Shown here in pieces: positions 1 to 11,029 of a stretch of DNA of 64,000 bases. Origin of the DNA: Eonycteris spelaea (Eukaryota; Chordata; Mammalia; Chiroptera; Pteropodidae); contig PUFA01000057.1 of NCBI GenBank assembly GCA_003508835.1, positions 9,250,501 to 9,314,500 on the forward strand, in the 5' to 3' direction. How positions within the stretch are numbered: the stretch's first letter is position 1; every line of letters starts with the position of its first letter. Below the pieces are notes generated by a model. The model had not been told where the DNA came from. It made no database searches and saw nothing but the letters and a program-made list of their open reading frames with translations. Made by a program: the position numbers and the translations under genes.

Positions 1-991
1 AAGCAAAATAAGAGCCAATGGTAGAGGGCAAAGGATTGCTAGAATAAGGAGTGTGAAATTCCATTCCAGAAAGTTTTTTGTAGCTGTTCCTGATTCCATC
101 CTGAATTTTCACTTCCTAAATGGACTGTGTTAACAATTTGGGATAAGAAAGAGACATCTACAATTCTATTAGGATTATACTTAGGGACTAAGTAGGAGAT
201 ACTGAGCATTGTGAACCCACTTCTACTTTAATTGATAGACATAATTCTATCATGAAGCCAAGACCTCTTTAGACAATGTTTTCTCTGAGAGAAATTAAAA
301 TCGAGTTCCTGTATTTACCCAATGATTTCACATCTCAATGATTTTTTTTTTTTCCAGGAATTTCAGCCAGGGCAGTCACATTTGTATTTGAAGCCTGCCA
401 ACTCTGACCAGAAATCAGGTTCTCTATTTAAGACACACCTGACAAGTGGATTAGATGTTCTGGTGAAAGGCAGATAAATGTCACTCATGTCACTAAAATA
501 AAAGTCTAGGCCTGCTTATCAGGGTTGAGGCCTTACCTTCAAACACTTTTGAGTGCTTTACACTTTATTATCCTTCAAACGAGGTCTTTTCCTATCCTAG
601 CTTCCTCTATTTAATACCCCAGAGGGAATTATACCATTCAACTCTTTGCAACATGTACCTCTCTGTCAACTTCCTGTCTTTTGCTTTTAGGAGACAATAC
701 AGTCTGTAGCTTTAAACGAAATCTGCCAGAACTTTTCTCAAATGTCATATGAGGGGATGAAATACAATAGGCCCCTTCATTGCGCTGGATCTAGAAGTCC
801 TGTACCTGCTTCACAGCAAATCATGTTCTAGTGGGCTTTGACTGTTTGGGGTTATGTTTTAGAGCATGGGATTTGCCATGTAAACCCATGTAATAACAAT
901 TATGGACTTAGATTCATGGTTTTGGCCAAATCCTGTTCTTTTGAAACTTAAGTACATACAGCCAAAGCTTATTAAACATCAATAGTGGCCT

Positions 992-1039
<48 letters not shown>

Positions 1040-1411
1040 CATCATGTCTCAAAGTATTTGAGGGATACAAGGCCCATGAACTATCTTACAAAAAAAAAAA
1101 AAGGTTTTCATGATGAGAGATGAGGTCACAGAAATGTAGTTGGCTTAGCTCAATTAACCCAGAGCTCCCAAAGTTATTTAACTAGATTCCTTTTCTCATA
1201 CACTTTGGGGAACACTACTCATTGTTATGTATTCAGTTAACTTAAGGTGTCGGCATAGATTGAAAAAGTTTAGAGTTAAATAATCTTTCTGAATACATTT
1301 AGCAACATGTACATACTGAGGCCTTAAAAACACATCTTTCAGTTACCTACATTTCTGTATTACTTTTCTCTACTTACATCTCTGAGCCACATTCTGAAGC
1401 TCAGTGAGTAT
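1..1411. other. Intergenic, no gene seen
   Basis: AT-rich sequence upstream of XRN2. Apart from the CA microsatellite near 1000 and a short A-run at 1090-1101, I recognise no gene, RNA or well-preserved repeat. Confidence 0.6.
994..1038. repeat. (CA)n microsatellite
   Basis: About 22 uninterrupted CA dinucleotides. The length suggests it is polymorphic. Confidence 0.95.
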
Positions 1412-1424
1412 AAAACTGAATGTA

Positions 1425-3737
1425 GAGGGGCAAAAATGGCCGTAGAATGACAGAGGCTCTGTTCATCCCTCCGGCTACCAAATCAAAGTTGTGATGGAAA
1501 CAAGGAACAAGCAGCAAGGAAAAATCCACTGGGATCTAGCTAAGCAAGCCATACAACTAGGGAAAAATCCAAGAAATCACTCTGCAATGGCAGAAGATAG
1601 GACGGAGCGAGGACTCGGGGCGCCGCAGTCTAAAGCAGCTAAGACAGAGGCTGTGGTAGCAGCAGCAGCAGCAGCAGAAGCCTCTTAAAGGGGCCGCGTC
1701 TGCCAACAGATTTCGTGGTGATGGACCTGCTCACTCTAAGCACCAGTGCCATCTGGCTGCGCGCAGGGGGCACCAGGGGACTTACAGGGAACATTTGTCA
1801 AGTGAGGGGATAGGCAAGACTCACTCTGTACAGAACGTGCTGGAGGTATCCATTGTTCCCGTTGAGCCCCTCTTACAGTGCCCCCAACACAGCACAGGCC
1901 ATAGCTGTGACGTCATCAAACTGAGAACAGAGGTCACTCCGCACAGGATTCCCTGAAACCCCACCTCTCCCAACTCACGGCCCCACTCAAGCCACATCCA
2001 GGCATATCCTCAGTGAGTCAGGTGCTCCTTGCGAGCAGTGCCTAGGCTCACACTGGAGCAGCTGGCCTCGGTTTCTGGTGTGACCTTTTGAGGCAACTTA
2101 AGCACAGCATCTGTGGGGTGCTTGCTGAATCTTAACAGGTGGCCCTGGTGGGTAGAGGCTTGGGCTAAATTTGGCCTGCAGCTGAACCCCTCTCAGGACT
2201 GTGCCACTGGACACCTACTTCACAAATCCACACTAATAAGACCAGGAGACTTAGGAGCTTTGCTTAGTACAGAAAGACACGGAAAGGCAGCCAAAATGGG
2301 AAGACAAAGAAGCAGAAACCATAAGAGAGAAAGAACAGAGATCCAGATATAATGGAGTCAAGTAATCTAACAGATGCAGAGTTCAAAACACTGGTTATAA
2401 AGATGCTCAATGAACTTTTGGAAGTGTAGATAAATTCAGTGAGAACTTCAACAAAGATAAAAAAAACATAAAAATGGAAATGGAAATTATAAAAGGGAAC
2501 CAGTCTGAAATGAAGAACACATTATCTGAGATGAGAAGTATATTAAATGGAATAAAAAAGGAATAAACAAGTGAATAAAGAAAAGGATCAAATGCCCTAT
2601 CTAGAGGATGGAAAGCCAAGGACACTCAATCAGAATGGCAAGAAAAATGCCAAGACTATAAAATAATTTAAGGAGATATGGGACACTATTAAGGGTCCAA
2701 ATATTGTCTGATCAGTGTAACTGAAGAAAATCAAGATGTTGAACAGCTGTTTGAAGAAATAATGATGGAAAACTTCCCTAACCTGGTGAAGGAAATGGAC
2801 ATAAAACCCCAGGAAGCTCAGAGAATTCCAAAAATCAGGGATCCAAAGAGGCCCACACCAAGACACATCATAATTAAAATGCCAAAGGTTAAATACAAAG
2901 AAAGAATATTAAAAGCAGCAAGAGAAAAAAGATAGTTACTTAAAGGAACACCATAAGACTGGCAGCTGATTTCTCAAAAGAAACTATGCAGGACAGAAGG
3001 GCTTGGCAAAAATATTCAAAGGATGAAGACCCAGGATCTACAACCAATAATTTATCCAGCAAAGCTATCATTTAGAGTTGAAGGACAGATAAAGAGCTTC
3101 CCAGACAAAAATAAGCTAAAGGAATTTATCACCACCAAGCCAGTATTACAGGAAATGTTGGAGGGACTTCTTTAAGAAGAAAAAACATGTATCAAAAACA
3201 GGAATAAAGAATGGTATACATTCCTATCAATAAGTACCTTAAAAAAAGAATTAAGTGCTCCAACCAAAAGATAGAGTGGCTGAAAGGATAAGAAAACAAG
3301 ACCCCTACATATGAAAAGGAAGGGATGGAAAAAGATATTGCTTTGATGGACCTAGAAGGTATTTAAGTCAGACAGAAAGATAAACACTATGATTTCACTT
3401 ATATGCAGAATCTAAGGAATAAAAAGAACAAACTAATCAAAAACAGACTCACAAATATAGTGGACAATTTGGTGATGGAAGAGAGGAGGGGGTTTGGGGG
3501 GCTGGGAGAATGGGGTGAAGGGTTTAAAGAAGTATAAATTGTAGCTGGATGGTCTGGTCATGGGGATGGGGAGCATGGCATAGGGAATGCAGTTAGCATT
3601 AATACATTGGCTAGGTGGAGGGTCAGGGGAGGGAGGGAGCATTTGGGGGGATCATTTTACGAACTATATAGATGTCTAACCAATGTATTGTATACTTGAA
3701 ACTAATTAAAATAAATATTTTTTTAAAGAAAAGAAAA
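1425..3737 (+). mobile_element. HAL1-type (ORF2-less L1-derived) retrotransposon, copy 1
   Basis: It has an L1-like 5' region, an ORF1 remnant at about 2352-3175, a short 3' region and an A-rich end, with no ORF2 between ORF1 and the tail. The 13-bp target-site duplication AAAACTGAATGTA is perfect (1412-1424 and 3738-3750), so both ends are original. The same 5' UTR, ORF1 and ~560-bp 3' region recur in the copies near 6.4 and 46.8 kb. This shows a family structure and not a random deletion. Half-L1 (HAL1) elements with this architecture are known in placental mammals. The subfamily is not assigned. Confidence 0.85.
2352..3175 (+). pseudogene. Decayed L1-type ORF1 (RNA-binding chaperone) in HAL1 copy 1
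   Basis: The translation in shifting frames shows a coiled-coil-like N-terminal part. It then shows the L1 ORF1 block around [12 protein letters not shown], and the C-terminal domain with RLAADFSKETMQ- and [23 protein letters not shown] segments. Several stops and frameshifts break it, so no protein is expected. Confidence 0.8.
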
Positions 3738-3949
3738 AAAACTGAATGTAAATAAACATTTTGTATACTTGCTCACCAAGGTCATGCCCATTTGTACCTG
3801 TGAATTATGCTTGGTGATAATGATTGCAGACTACTGTAGGTAGCAAGGAGCATTTGAAACAAGATATGAATATGTCAAAATGCTAGAAATTTGAAAAAGC
3901 TTTGAATTCGAATAGCAAGACTTATAGATTCCATTTCTATTTTTATAAT

Positions 3950-4470
3950 CTAAGAGGTTCTCACAGTTTTTGGTCTCAGAACTCCATTATACTTTTAAAA
4001 ATTACGGAGCATCCCAAGGAGCTTTTGTTAGGTTATTATTTACCAATATTTACCCAGTTAGAAACCAAACCTGAGAAAATTTAAATTTAAAAATACTAAT
4101 TGATTCACTTAAAATAACAAGAACCCATAACTTGTTAACATACTTTTATGAAAATAACTGCATTTCCTCCACCCCCAAATAAAAAAAAAAAACCTAATGA
4201 GAAGACTGGCATTGTTCAACACTTTTGAAACTTTACTGTCTGGCTTACTAGAAGACAACTGGATTGCTACATCTGCTTCTGACATTCAATCTATTAGTTA
4301 TCACATGTCATGTAGCCTCTAAAAATTTCCACAACACATTTGGAGAATGAGAGTGAAGAGGGCAAATCACATCTTAATATTATTATGAAAAATGTTTTGA
4401 CCTCATGGACCTCTGAAAGGATCTCTGGAACCCTAAGAGTCCCTGGACTATATTTTGAGAATTACTGCTT
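3950..4470. repeat. Old DNA-transposon-like repeat (probable hAT/Charlie-type)
   Basis: The two ends are loosely inverted (GAGGTTCTCA near 3955, TTGAGAATTACTGC near 4455-4468), and the interior resembles a widespread old mammalian hAT-type repeat. It is highly diverged. The family assignment is from memory of similar repeats and is tentative. Confidence 0.4.
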
Positions 4471-5098
4471 TAAGAATTTGATTAGATAAAATATTGAGAA
4501 ACTACTGGATTCTCATTGCAAGATAAATAACTCTTTGCCTCCAGGGTACTTAGTATCTCCTTCCACACCTATTTCCAACCAAATCTTACTGATATTCAAG
4601 GTTCAGTTGTTCTTTCTCTCTATCATCTCTGATGACCTCAATTAGATGGCTAGATCTCAATCTTTTCTAAATGTCTGTAGCCATCATTGTCTATGCAATT
4701 CATTTGAGAGCCTTCTTTATTGTTGGTCAAACTGTAACTTACTATTTTATATTCTGTGGTTGTATCTTTTCCTATTCTTAGGCATTCAGAAAGGCTGTAT
4801 TTCCCAATCTCCTCTGCAGTTTGGTTAGGACCACGTGACTGAGGTTTGATCAAATGGATATGAGTAGAACTAATGTAAACCACTACCAAGTCTGGCCCAA
4901 AGACAGCCCTCCTTCCCTGTCCTTTTTGGTTGTGACTATGGTCAGGTGTTGAGCCTGTAGAACCACAGATGAAAGCAACTGGATTTCTCAGTCACCACAT
5001 GGAGGACAGCCCTGGAGAGTAGCCCAGCTCCACGTATGTAAGCTAATAAGATTTCAGGTACTACTTGTTACTGAAGCAAAGCCTAGTGTATCCTGATA

Positions 5099-5248
5099 CA
5101 GGCATACCTTGAAGGTATTGCAGGTTTGTTTCTAGATCATCACAATAAAGTGAATTGTAATCTTTTGCTGGTGGAGGGTCTTGCTCTCAATTTGTGAAAA
5201 TGCAAAACCTGTGAAGCACAATAAAGAGCAATAAACAAGGTATGCCCT
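5099..5248. mobile_element. Short Tigger-type (Tc1/mariner) non-autonomous element
   Basis: The terminal inverted repeats CAGGCATACCTTG and CAAGGTATGCCCT flank about 150 bp resembling the ends of Tigger1. The element is bounded by the expected TA duplication (5097-5098 and 5249-5250). The transposase is absent. Confidence 0.75.
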
Positions 5249-5284
5249 TATATTAGAGGAAGAGAATGTTTGCAAATGAAATAT

Positions 5285-5346
5285 GAAATAATGTAAGATA
5301 TAATACCATATGGAAGAGGAAATAATGTGAGATGTAATATCATATG
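5285..5346. repeat. Imperfect tandem duplication (period ~34 bp)
   Basis: GAAATAATGTAAGATATAAT (from 5285) recurs as GAAATAATGTGAGATGTAAT (from 5319), and both copies continue to CATATG. This is a local duplication with a few substitutions and no coding sense. Confidence 0.8.
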
Positions 5347-5659
5347 TTAGAAGTCAGGGAGTACTATGGAGGATGAAAGTGAGCAGGAACCAAGTTTTGA
5401 CTTGTGTGCTGAGTTTTATGAAGGGAAGAGAGTATAGAATTTGAATTGGCAGTATAAACTCACTGAGGTGGGAATGAGCAGGAAACATAAGAATGAAGAT
5501 AGACTTGATGTTAGAAAGTTAACACTAGATGGAACCTGGAAAAAATGGGACTCTACTAGATTACTAAAGTGTCCAAAACCTTTTAAGTGGAATTGCTAAT
5601 AAGATTATGGGGCTTTTTCAAGGCAAACAGTGTGAAAACCCAACAGATAAACATCAATG

Positions 5660-5817
5660 GCTAACATTTCCTGGGTGCTTAGCATGTTTTGGGTTGTGCT
5701 GTGAGTGATATATCATGACTCTTCACAGAAACCCTGTGAAGTCTATAATCTTCATTTTATTTTAAAGATGAAGAAACTAAGGTTTAGAGAGGTTAAACAT
5801 CTTGCCCAATATATTAG
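5660..5817 (-). repeat. MIR SINE remnant
   Basis: The + strand reads the typical reverse-complement MIR core: a lowest-count-of-bases-type text with GAAGAAACTAAGGTTTAGAG and AGGTTAAACATCTTGCCCAA. It is diverged, as expected for this ancient SINE. Confidence 0.7.
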
Positions 5818-6262
5818 TCAGGGTTTCTGGAGAAAACAGAACCAACAGAGTGTGTGTGTGTAGTGTGTATGTATATATACATTACACAAACAAATACATA
5901 GGTAGGTAGGTAGGTAGTAGATAGATAGATGCAGGGGGTGATTTACTTTAAGGATTTAAGCTCATGCAATTGTAGAGGCTGGAAGTCCAAAATCTGATGG
6001 GGTTAGGGCTGGCAGTCTACCAAAGGCAGTCTGTTGGCTGAATTCCTTCTTGCTCAGATCGGGTCTGTCTTTGTTCTATTCATGCCTTCAACTAATTGGA
6101 AGAGGCCCACCCACACTATGGAAGACAATCTGCTCCTTTACCAATTAAAATGTTAATCTCAAATGAAAAGATCCTCATAAAAACATCCAGAATAAAATCT
6201 GACCAGATATCTGAGTACCCTGTGGCCCAGGCAAGTTGACACATAAAATTAACCATTACAAC
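5815..6262. repeat. Old interspersed repeat (family unassigned) with internal TG/TAGG microsatellites
   Basis: It begins TTAGTCAGGGTTTCTGGAGA and ends near CACATAAAATTAACCATTAC, text I know as a common mammalian interspersed repeat whose family I cannot name with certainty. A TGTG run and (TAGG)n/(TAGA)n stretch near 5850-5930 lie inside it. Confidence 0.55.
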
Positions 6263-6383
6263 GATTTTTTAAAATACAATGAATTTTGTAAGGAAGCACT
6301 TAATAATCCAGAGAGCAACAGTAATCATTAAAGATTACTTACTATACCTACAATATATACATAAGACATTAAAATCAACTTAT

Positions 6384-8755
6384 GGGCAAGAGAAAAAAAT
6401 GGTGTAGATGACAGAGGCTCCCTCTTGCCAACAAATCAAAGTTGTGACAGAAACAGGAGTAAACAGCAAGGAAAACTGCCTGGGATCTAGATGAACAAGC
6501 CCTACGACTAGAGAGAGAAATAAGAAATTACCCCGCAATGGAAGGAGATAGGAAGGGCAAGGATGCAAGGCCGCCCAGGGTGGCTGAGTGGACAGAGGCT
6601 GCAGCAGCAGCTGCCAGCTACAGATGCCTCTTAAAGGTGCCGTGTCCACAGGTGGACTTTCATGGTTACAGACTTGCTTGCTCGGAGCACCAGCACTGGG
6701 TTGGCTGCTCTAGGGGCACCAGGGACTTACAAGGGATACTGCATTATTGGAGTGAGAGCCAGAGGTGAAGCTCACTCGTACTGAAGTGCTGACAGTATCC
6801 AGTGTTCCTCTGTTAAGCCCTCCCCATCCCAGTGTGCAGACATAGTGCTGCCACAGCTGACAGATACGTCATCTAACTGGATAACAGAGGTCACTCTACC
6901 CAGAGGATTCCCTGAAACTCCGCCTCCCCCTACTTGCCACCCCACCCAAGCCACATGGAAGTGTAACTTCGGTAAGTCAGGTAGCCTTGTGAGCAGTGCC
7001 TAGACTCACACTTTGGCAGCTGAACGCACGTGGTTTCTGGCGTGGCTTCTTGAGGCAACCATAAGCAAAGCATCTGTGGATTGCTTGTTGAATCTTAACA
7101 GGTGGCTCTGGAGGGGCACAGGCTGGGGTTAAATTTGGTCTGCAGCTGAACTCCTCTCAGAACAGTGCCACTGGACATCTACTTGACAAATCTACCTAAT
7201 AAGACGAGGAGACTTAAGAGCTTTGCTTAGTACAAAGAAACGAACACAGAAAGGCAGCCAAAAGAAGACAAAGAAGCAGATACCGTATGAGAATAACAGA
7301 GTCAAGCAATCTAACAGATGCAGAGTTTAATATTGGTTATAAAGATGCCAATGAACTTAGAAGTATAGATGAATTCAGTGAGAACTTAGAGATAGAAAAC
7401 ATAAAAATGGAAATGGAAATTATAAAAGGGAACCAGTCTAAAATGAAGAACACATTTTCTGAGATTAGAAGTATACTAAATGGAATAAACGGAGTGAATA
7501 AAGAGGATCAAACGACTTATATAGAGGATGGGGAAGCCAAGGACACTCAATCAGAACAGCAAGAAAAAAGAAGCCAACACTATAACAATAATTTTAGAAG
7601 CCTATGGGACACTATTAAATGTAAAAATATCCGTGTCATAGAGGTACCTGAAGGAAAACAAAATGTTGAAGAGCCATTTGAAGAAATAATGTTGGAAAAC
7701 TTCCCTAACTTGGTGAAGCAAATGGACATACAACTCAAGGAAGCTCAGAGTTTCCCAAGAAATGAACCCAAAGAGGCCCACACCAAGACACATCATAATT
7801 AAAATGCTAAAGGTTAAATACAAAAAGAGAGAATTTTAAAAACAGCAAGAAAAAAGCAATTAGTTATGTACAAGGGAGCACTCATAAGACTGGCAGCTGA
7901 TTTCTCAAAAGAAACAATGCAGGATAGAAGGGCTTGGCACAAACTATTCGATGTGATGAAAATAATCCAGGATCTACAATCAAAAATACTTTATCCTGCA
8001 AAGCTGTCATTGAGAGTCAAAGGACAGATAAAGAGTTTCTCAGAGAAAAATAAAGAATTTATCAACACCAAGTCAGTATTACAGGAATTGTCAGAGGAAC
8101 TTCTTTAAGAAAAAACATCTATCAAAAACAGGAGTAAAGAATGGTAATAACTACATTCCTATCAACAAGTACTCAAATTGAAAAAAATTAAGTGCTCCAA
8201 TCAAAAGATAGAGTGGCTAAGTGGATAAGAAAACAAGACCCCCATATATGCTGCCTCCAAGAGACTCACATCAGATTAAAAGACACACACAGACTAAATG
8301 GGAAAGATATTTCCTTGATGGACCTAGCGGGTATCAATCTGAATTAAATGGGCCAGATAAAGACAAATATCGCATAATTTACATACATATGAAATCTAAA
8401 GAACAAAATCAACAACAGCAACAAACAAACAAACTCATAGATACAGAGAATATTTTGAAGGCTACTATATTTTGAGAGGGAGGCTGGGGAGAGATGGCAA
8501 AAAAGGCAAAGAGCTTACGAGGTACAAATGAATAGTTGCTGAATGACACAGAGATGTAGAGCGCAGCATAGGGAAGATGGTTAATAATGTAATAAATGTG
8601 TAAAGGGAAGAAGAATACTAAACTTAGTTGAGTGATCACTTTTCGAGTTATATGGATCTCTGATCACTATGCTATACAACTGGTATGAAACTGGTATATT
8701 ATTATATGCCAACTATAATTGAAAAATAAATTCATTGAATTGTACAATGTAAATA
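6384..8755 (+). mobile_element. HAL1-type (ORF2-less L1-derived) retrotransposon, copy 2
   Basis: Collinear with copy 1 over the 5' region, ORF1 and 3' region, again with no ORF2. Its 3' end runs past the copy 1 end point into TTGAATTGTACAATGTAAAT (8735-8754), which copy 3 also has. I see no clear target-site duplication. The 5' boundary is by similarity to copies 1 and 3. Confidence 0.82.
7287..8108 (+). pseudogene. Decayed L1-type ORF1 in HAL1 copy 2 (longest surviving frame 171 codons)
   Basis: 7287-7802 keeps an open frame with a charged coiled-coil-like N-terminal half. It continues into EPFEEIMLENFPNLVKQMDI, a characteristic L1 ORF1 segment. A one-base frameshift near 7770 ends it. The C-terminal domain resumes at 7866-8108 with [20 protein letters not shown] and ILYPAKLSLRVKGQIKSFSE. 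It is non-functional as a whole. Confidence 0.82.
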
Positions 8756-8756
8756 C

Positions 8757-10559
8757 AAGCAACTAATATATATTCAATGAAATCGACAAAATATATATGT
8801 AGGAAAAAATGAACATGAATGTTCATAATATTCTGGTATATTCTATATATTTAGTATTACTTTTCATATTAATAAAATCCAGATATCAGTGTGGGGCCTT
8901 CCTCTGCAAAAAAAGGGGAAAAATATTTCAAAACCTCCTGCTTCCCAGCCTGCAGAATTTCAAAGCTTGGTTCAATGCTCTTTATTTCTAGTACCTATAA
9001 ACTCTCCTCACCTCTGCTTCTTGAACTCTGTTGCCCACCCCGTTTCTAGACCACAGTGACCCCTACATGAGACTTACCCTCTTTTTCAATTTCTATTACA
9101 ACAAAAAATCCCACATCAAACCTATGTCTGGTAGACTACTGGAAACATTGGGCTGGTGAAGGTGTCACAACACTAAGCCATAACCTGTTGCCATCTTTCA
9201 TCCTCTCTCCTTCATATTCTTGCCCTCCTTTTCTGAGTGCCAAATTTCCAATTTTTGTAATTTAGAATTTTTAAAATTTTTGTAATTTTAAAAATTTCCA
9301 ATTTTTACGCAAAATTTTAGCATGCTGCATACTCCCCAAATTTTGTTATGATTAGTTTTGACTCTTTCCTTTGCAAGTGATAGGAATTTACCCAAACTAG
9401 CTCAGAATTTACTGGCTTGTGGAATTAAAGGAAAGGTTTACAAATGTAACTGTATGAAGAGGAATTTAGCTGTACTCAAAAATCACTGAACCAGGGACTT
9501 AAATCTACTTCTCTCATTACAGACTAGCAAGAAGTCCATTTTATCTTTCAGCTTTCAACCATCTGGAAGGGCTGACTACTTTCCTCATGGTTTAAAGTTC
9601 AAAAATGCTGAGCAAGGGCTGTCTTGGCTCAACTTGCCCTGCTGTCCGTCCCTACACCAATCACCTTTGGTGGATGTGCTCCCATAAAAACACAGCACCT
9701 CCCAGGGGAATCAAATACTTGATGAGAAAGGGCTGTTTCCATGAGAAATGAGGGTGTTCACCATAGACATAATACTCTGGAACAGTTTTCACTGTCCTTA
9801 AGTAAAACATGGGCTAACCATTTCTCTAATTTCCACACCAGCAATTTAAAGGAGTGGCATCATACCGCAGAGGAGGGGGGCAATGAATATTGCATGCCAA
9901 GTAGAATGGAGAAATACTTCTGCAGAGGCCTCTTGAAGAGAGCCCTTAGGATTGAGTGTGATTTGTCAAGCCAAGAGGGGATTCCAGGGAGAGAGGAGAC
10001 TTCTAGGCTTGAGCAAATGGACATAAATACCTCCTTTCCCAGACTTCACTTTTTATATGCTGAAAAATGTATTTGAAGCTATCAGAAAACAAAGGATAAA
10101 CGTATACTGTTAGTGAAAAAGCAGAGGATTAAATGATCTTTACTTGGACTGAACCACAAGCTGTATAAGCAAGTCTCTACAAGTTGGCTTTCTCATCTGT
10201 CATGTGATGATACCAGCCCCCTCAAAAGGCTCAAGTGACGATTAAATGAGATAATCGTAAGCACTCAAATAAATACTGGGGATTGAAATCAGTAATTACT
10301 TTATACTCACAAATGTAGCTGGAAGGTTGAATTAGAGGTCTGCTAGATTCCATCTAATACTTATTTAAAGTGAGTTACGTAAACAAGTCATTATCAGTGC
10401 AAAATACTTAAAAATACTCCTTTTGATAGTCCAGGTATGTGCTGTAGCATAAAACTAGGAGAAAACAGGTAGCAGAAATAATAAGTTTAGATGCCTTGAT
10501 TCTACTTAGAATTGAGATGGGTAAGAAAGAGGTGGTGACCAAACACACAAGGAAGAGCT
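8757..10559. other. Intergenic upstream of the XRN2 CpG island, no gene seen
   Basis: The 111-codon frame at 9741-10076 has no recognisable similarity and is probably chance. An AT-rich stretch near 9242-9306 contains the direct repeat AAATTTCCAATTTTT twice, 50 bp apart. Confidence 0.5.
10187..10285 (+). repeat. MIR SINE fragment
   Basis: Contains TTCTCATCTGTCATGTGATG, then GACGATTAAATGAGATAATC, then CACTCAAATAAATAC. This matches the 3' half of MIR in forward orientation. Confidence 0.65.
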
Positions 10560-10827
10560 CCCCGGAGGCCTGAGGAGCGCGCGGATTCCGCTCCAGGGGA
10601 GCGGGAGGACAGGGAAAGCGAGATGCCGGAGTAGACACGGCGAACATGCGCTCAACCTCGGGCTCTCGGGATGGCACCACCAAGTGCGAGCTCGCCAAAC
10701 GAGGCTGGCAACGCCGCCTAAGAGCACCTCTAACAACAGGCTCCGCCACGCCAGACCGCGTCCTGCGCGTCCGGAACCTCTTTTGCCCACTCGAGCCTCC
10801 TTCCCGGCTTCCCCGGCGGCGCAGCCG

Positions 10828-10900
10828 TGACATCACTTCCCGTCACTTGTGCGCACGTGGGAGGAAGTGCCAGTACCCGCGACCGCTGCTCCTTCCTGTC
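10828..10900 (+). promoter_or_regulatory. Proximal promoter motif cluster (CRE-like, ETS, E-box)
   Basis: A CRE-like TGACATCA (10828-10835) is followed by an ETS-type ACTTCCCG (10835-10842), an E-box CACGTG (10854-10859), an ETS-type GAGGAAGTG (10861-10869) and a further TTCC core (10893-10896). Clusters of this kind are usual at TATA-less mammalian housekeeping promoters. The cluster lies 55-130 bp upstream of the XRN2 ATG, so transcription probably starts near or within it. Factor binding is inferred from motif match only. Confidence 0.55.
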
Positions 10901-10954
10901 TCTCGGGTACGTTCGTCCGCGGGCCAGGCCGCTGCCTCCAGCTGGGCCGCCGCT

Positions 10955-11029
10955 ATGGGAGTCCCGGCGTTCTTTCGCTGGCTCAGCCGCAAGTACCCGT
11001 CCATCATTGTGAACTGCGTGGAAGAGAAG
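10955..11029 (+). CDS. XRN2: XRN2 exon 1 (residues 1-25)
   Basis: Encodes [20 protein letters not shown] and five more residues, the invariant N-terminus of the XRN family. The ATG sits in a good context (GCCGCCGCTATGG) and is the first ATG downstream of the motif cluster at 10828-10900. The exon ends in phase 0 at AAG before GTGAGT. The frame stays open upstream to an in-frame ATG at 10646, but that lies in the CpG island and is unlikely to be transcribed. Confidence 0.97.

Larger units (their letters stand above)
3751..6383. other. Intergenic with old repeats, no gene seen
   Basis: Sequence between the two HAL1-type copies. It holds the diverged repeats listed individually (hAT-like, Tigger-like, a tandem duplication, MIR and an unassigned repeat). 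The open frames here are short and have no recognisable protein similarity. Confidence 0.6.

Noticed and set aside
994..1038. CRISPR array or satellite
   Set aside because: It is a simple CA dinucleotide microsatellite. There is no repeat-spacer structure here or elsewhere in the window.
7287..7802. 171-codon frame as a novel gene
   Set aside because: It is the L1 ORF1-like part of a HAL1-type element, ending at a frameshift, and collinear remnants lie in two other copies.
9741..10076. 111-codon frame upstream of XRN2
   Set aside because: It has no similarity I recognise, no domain-like pattern and no splice context. Its length is within chance for this window.
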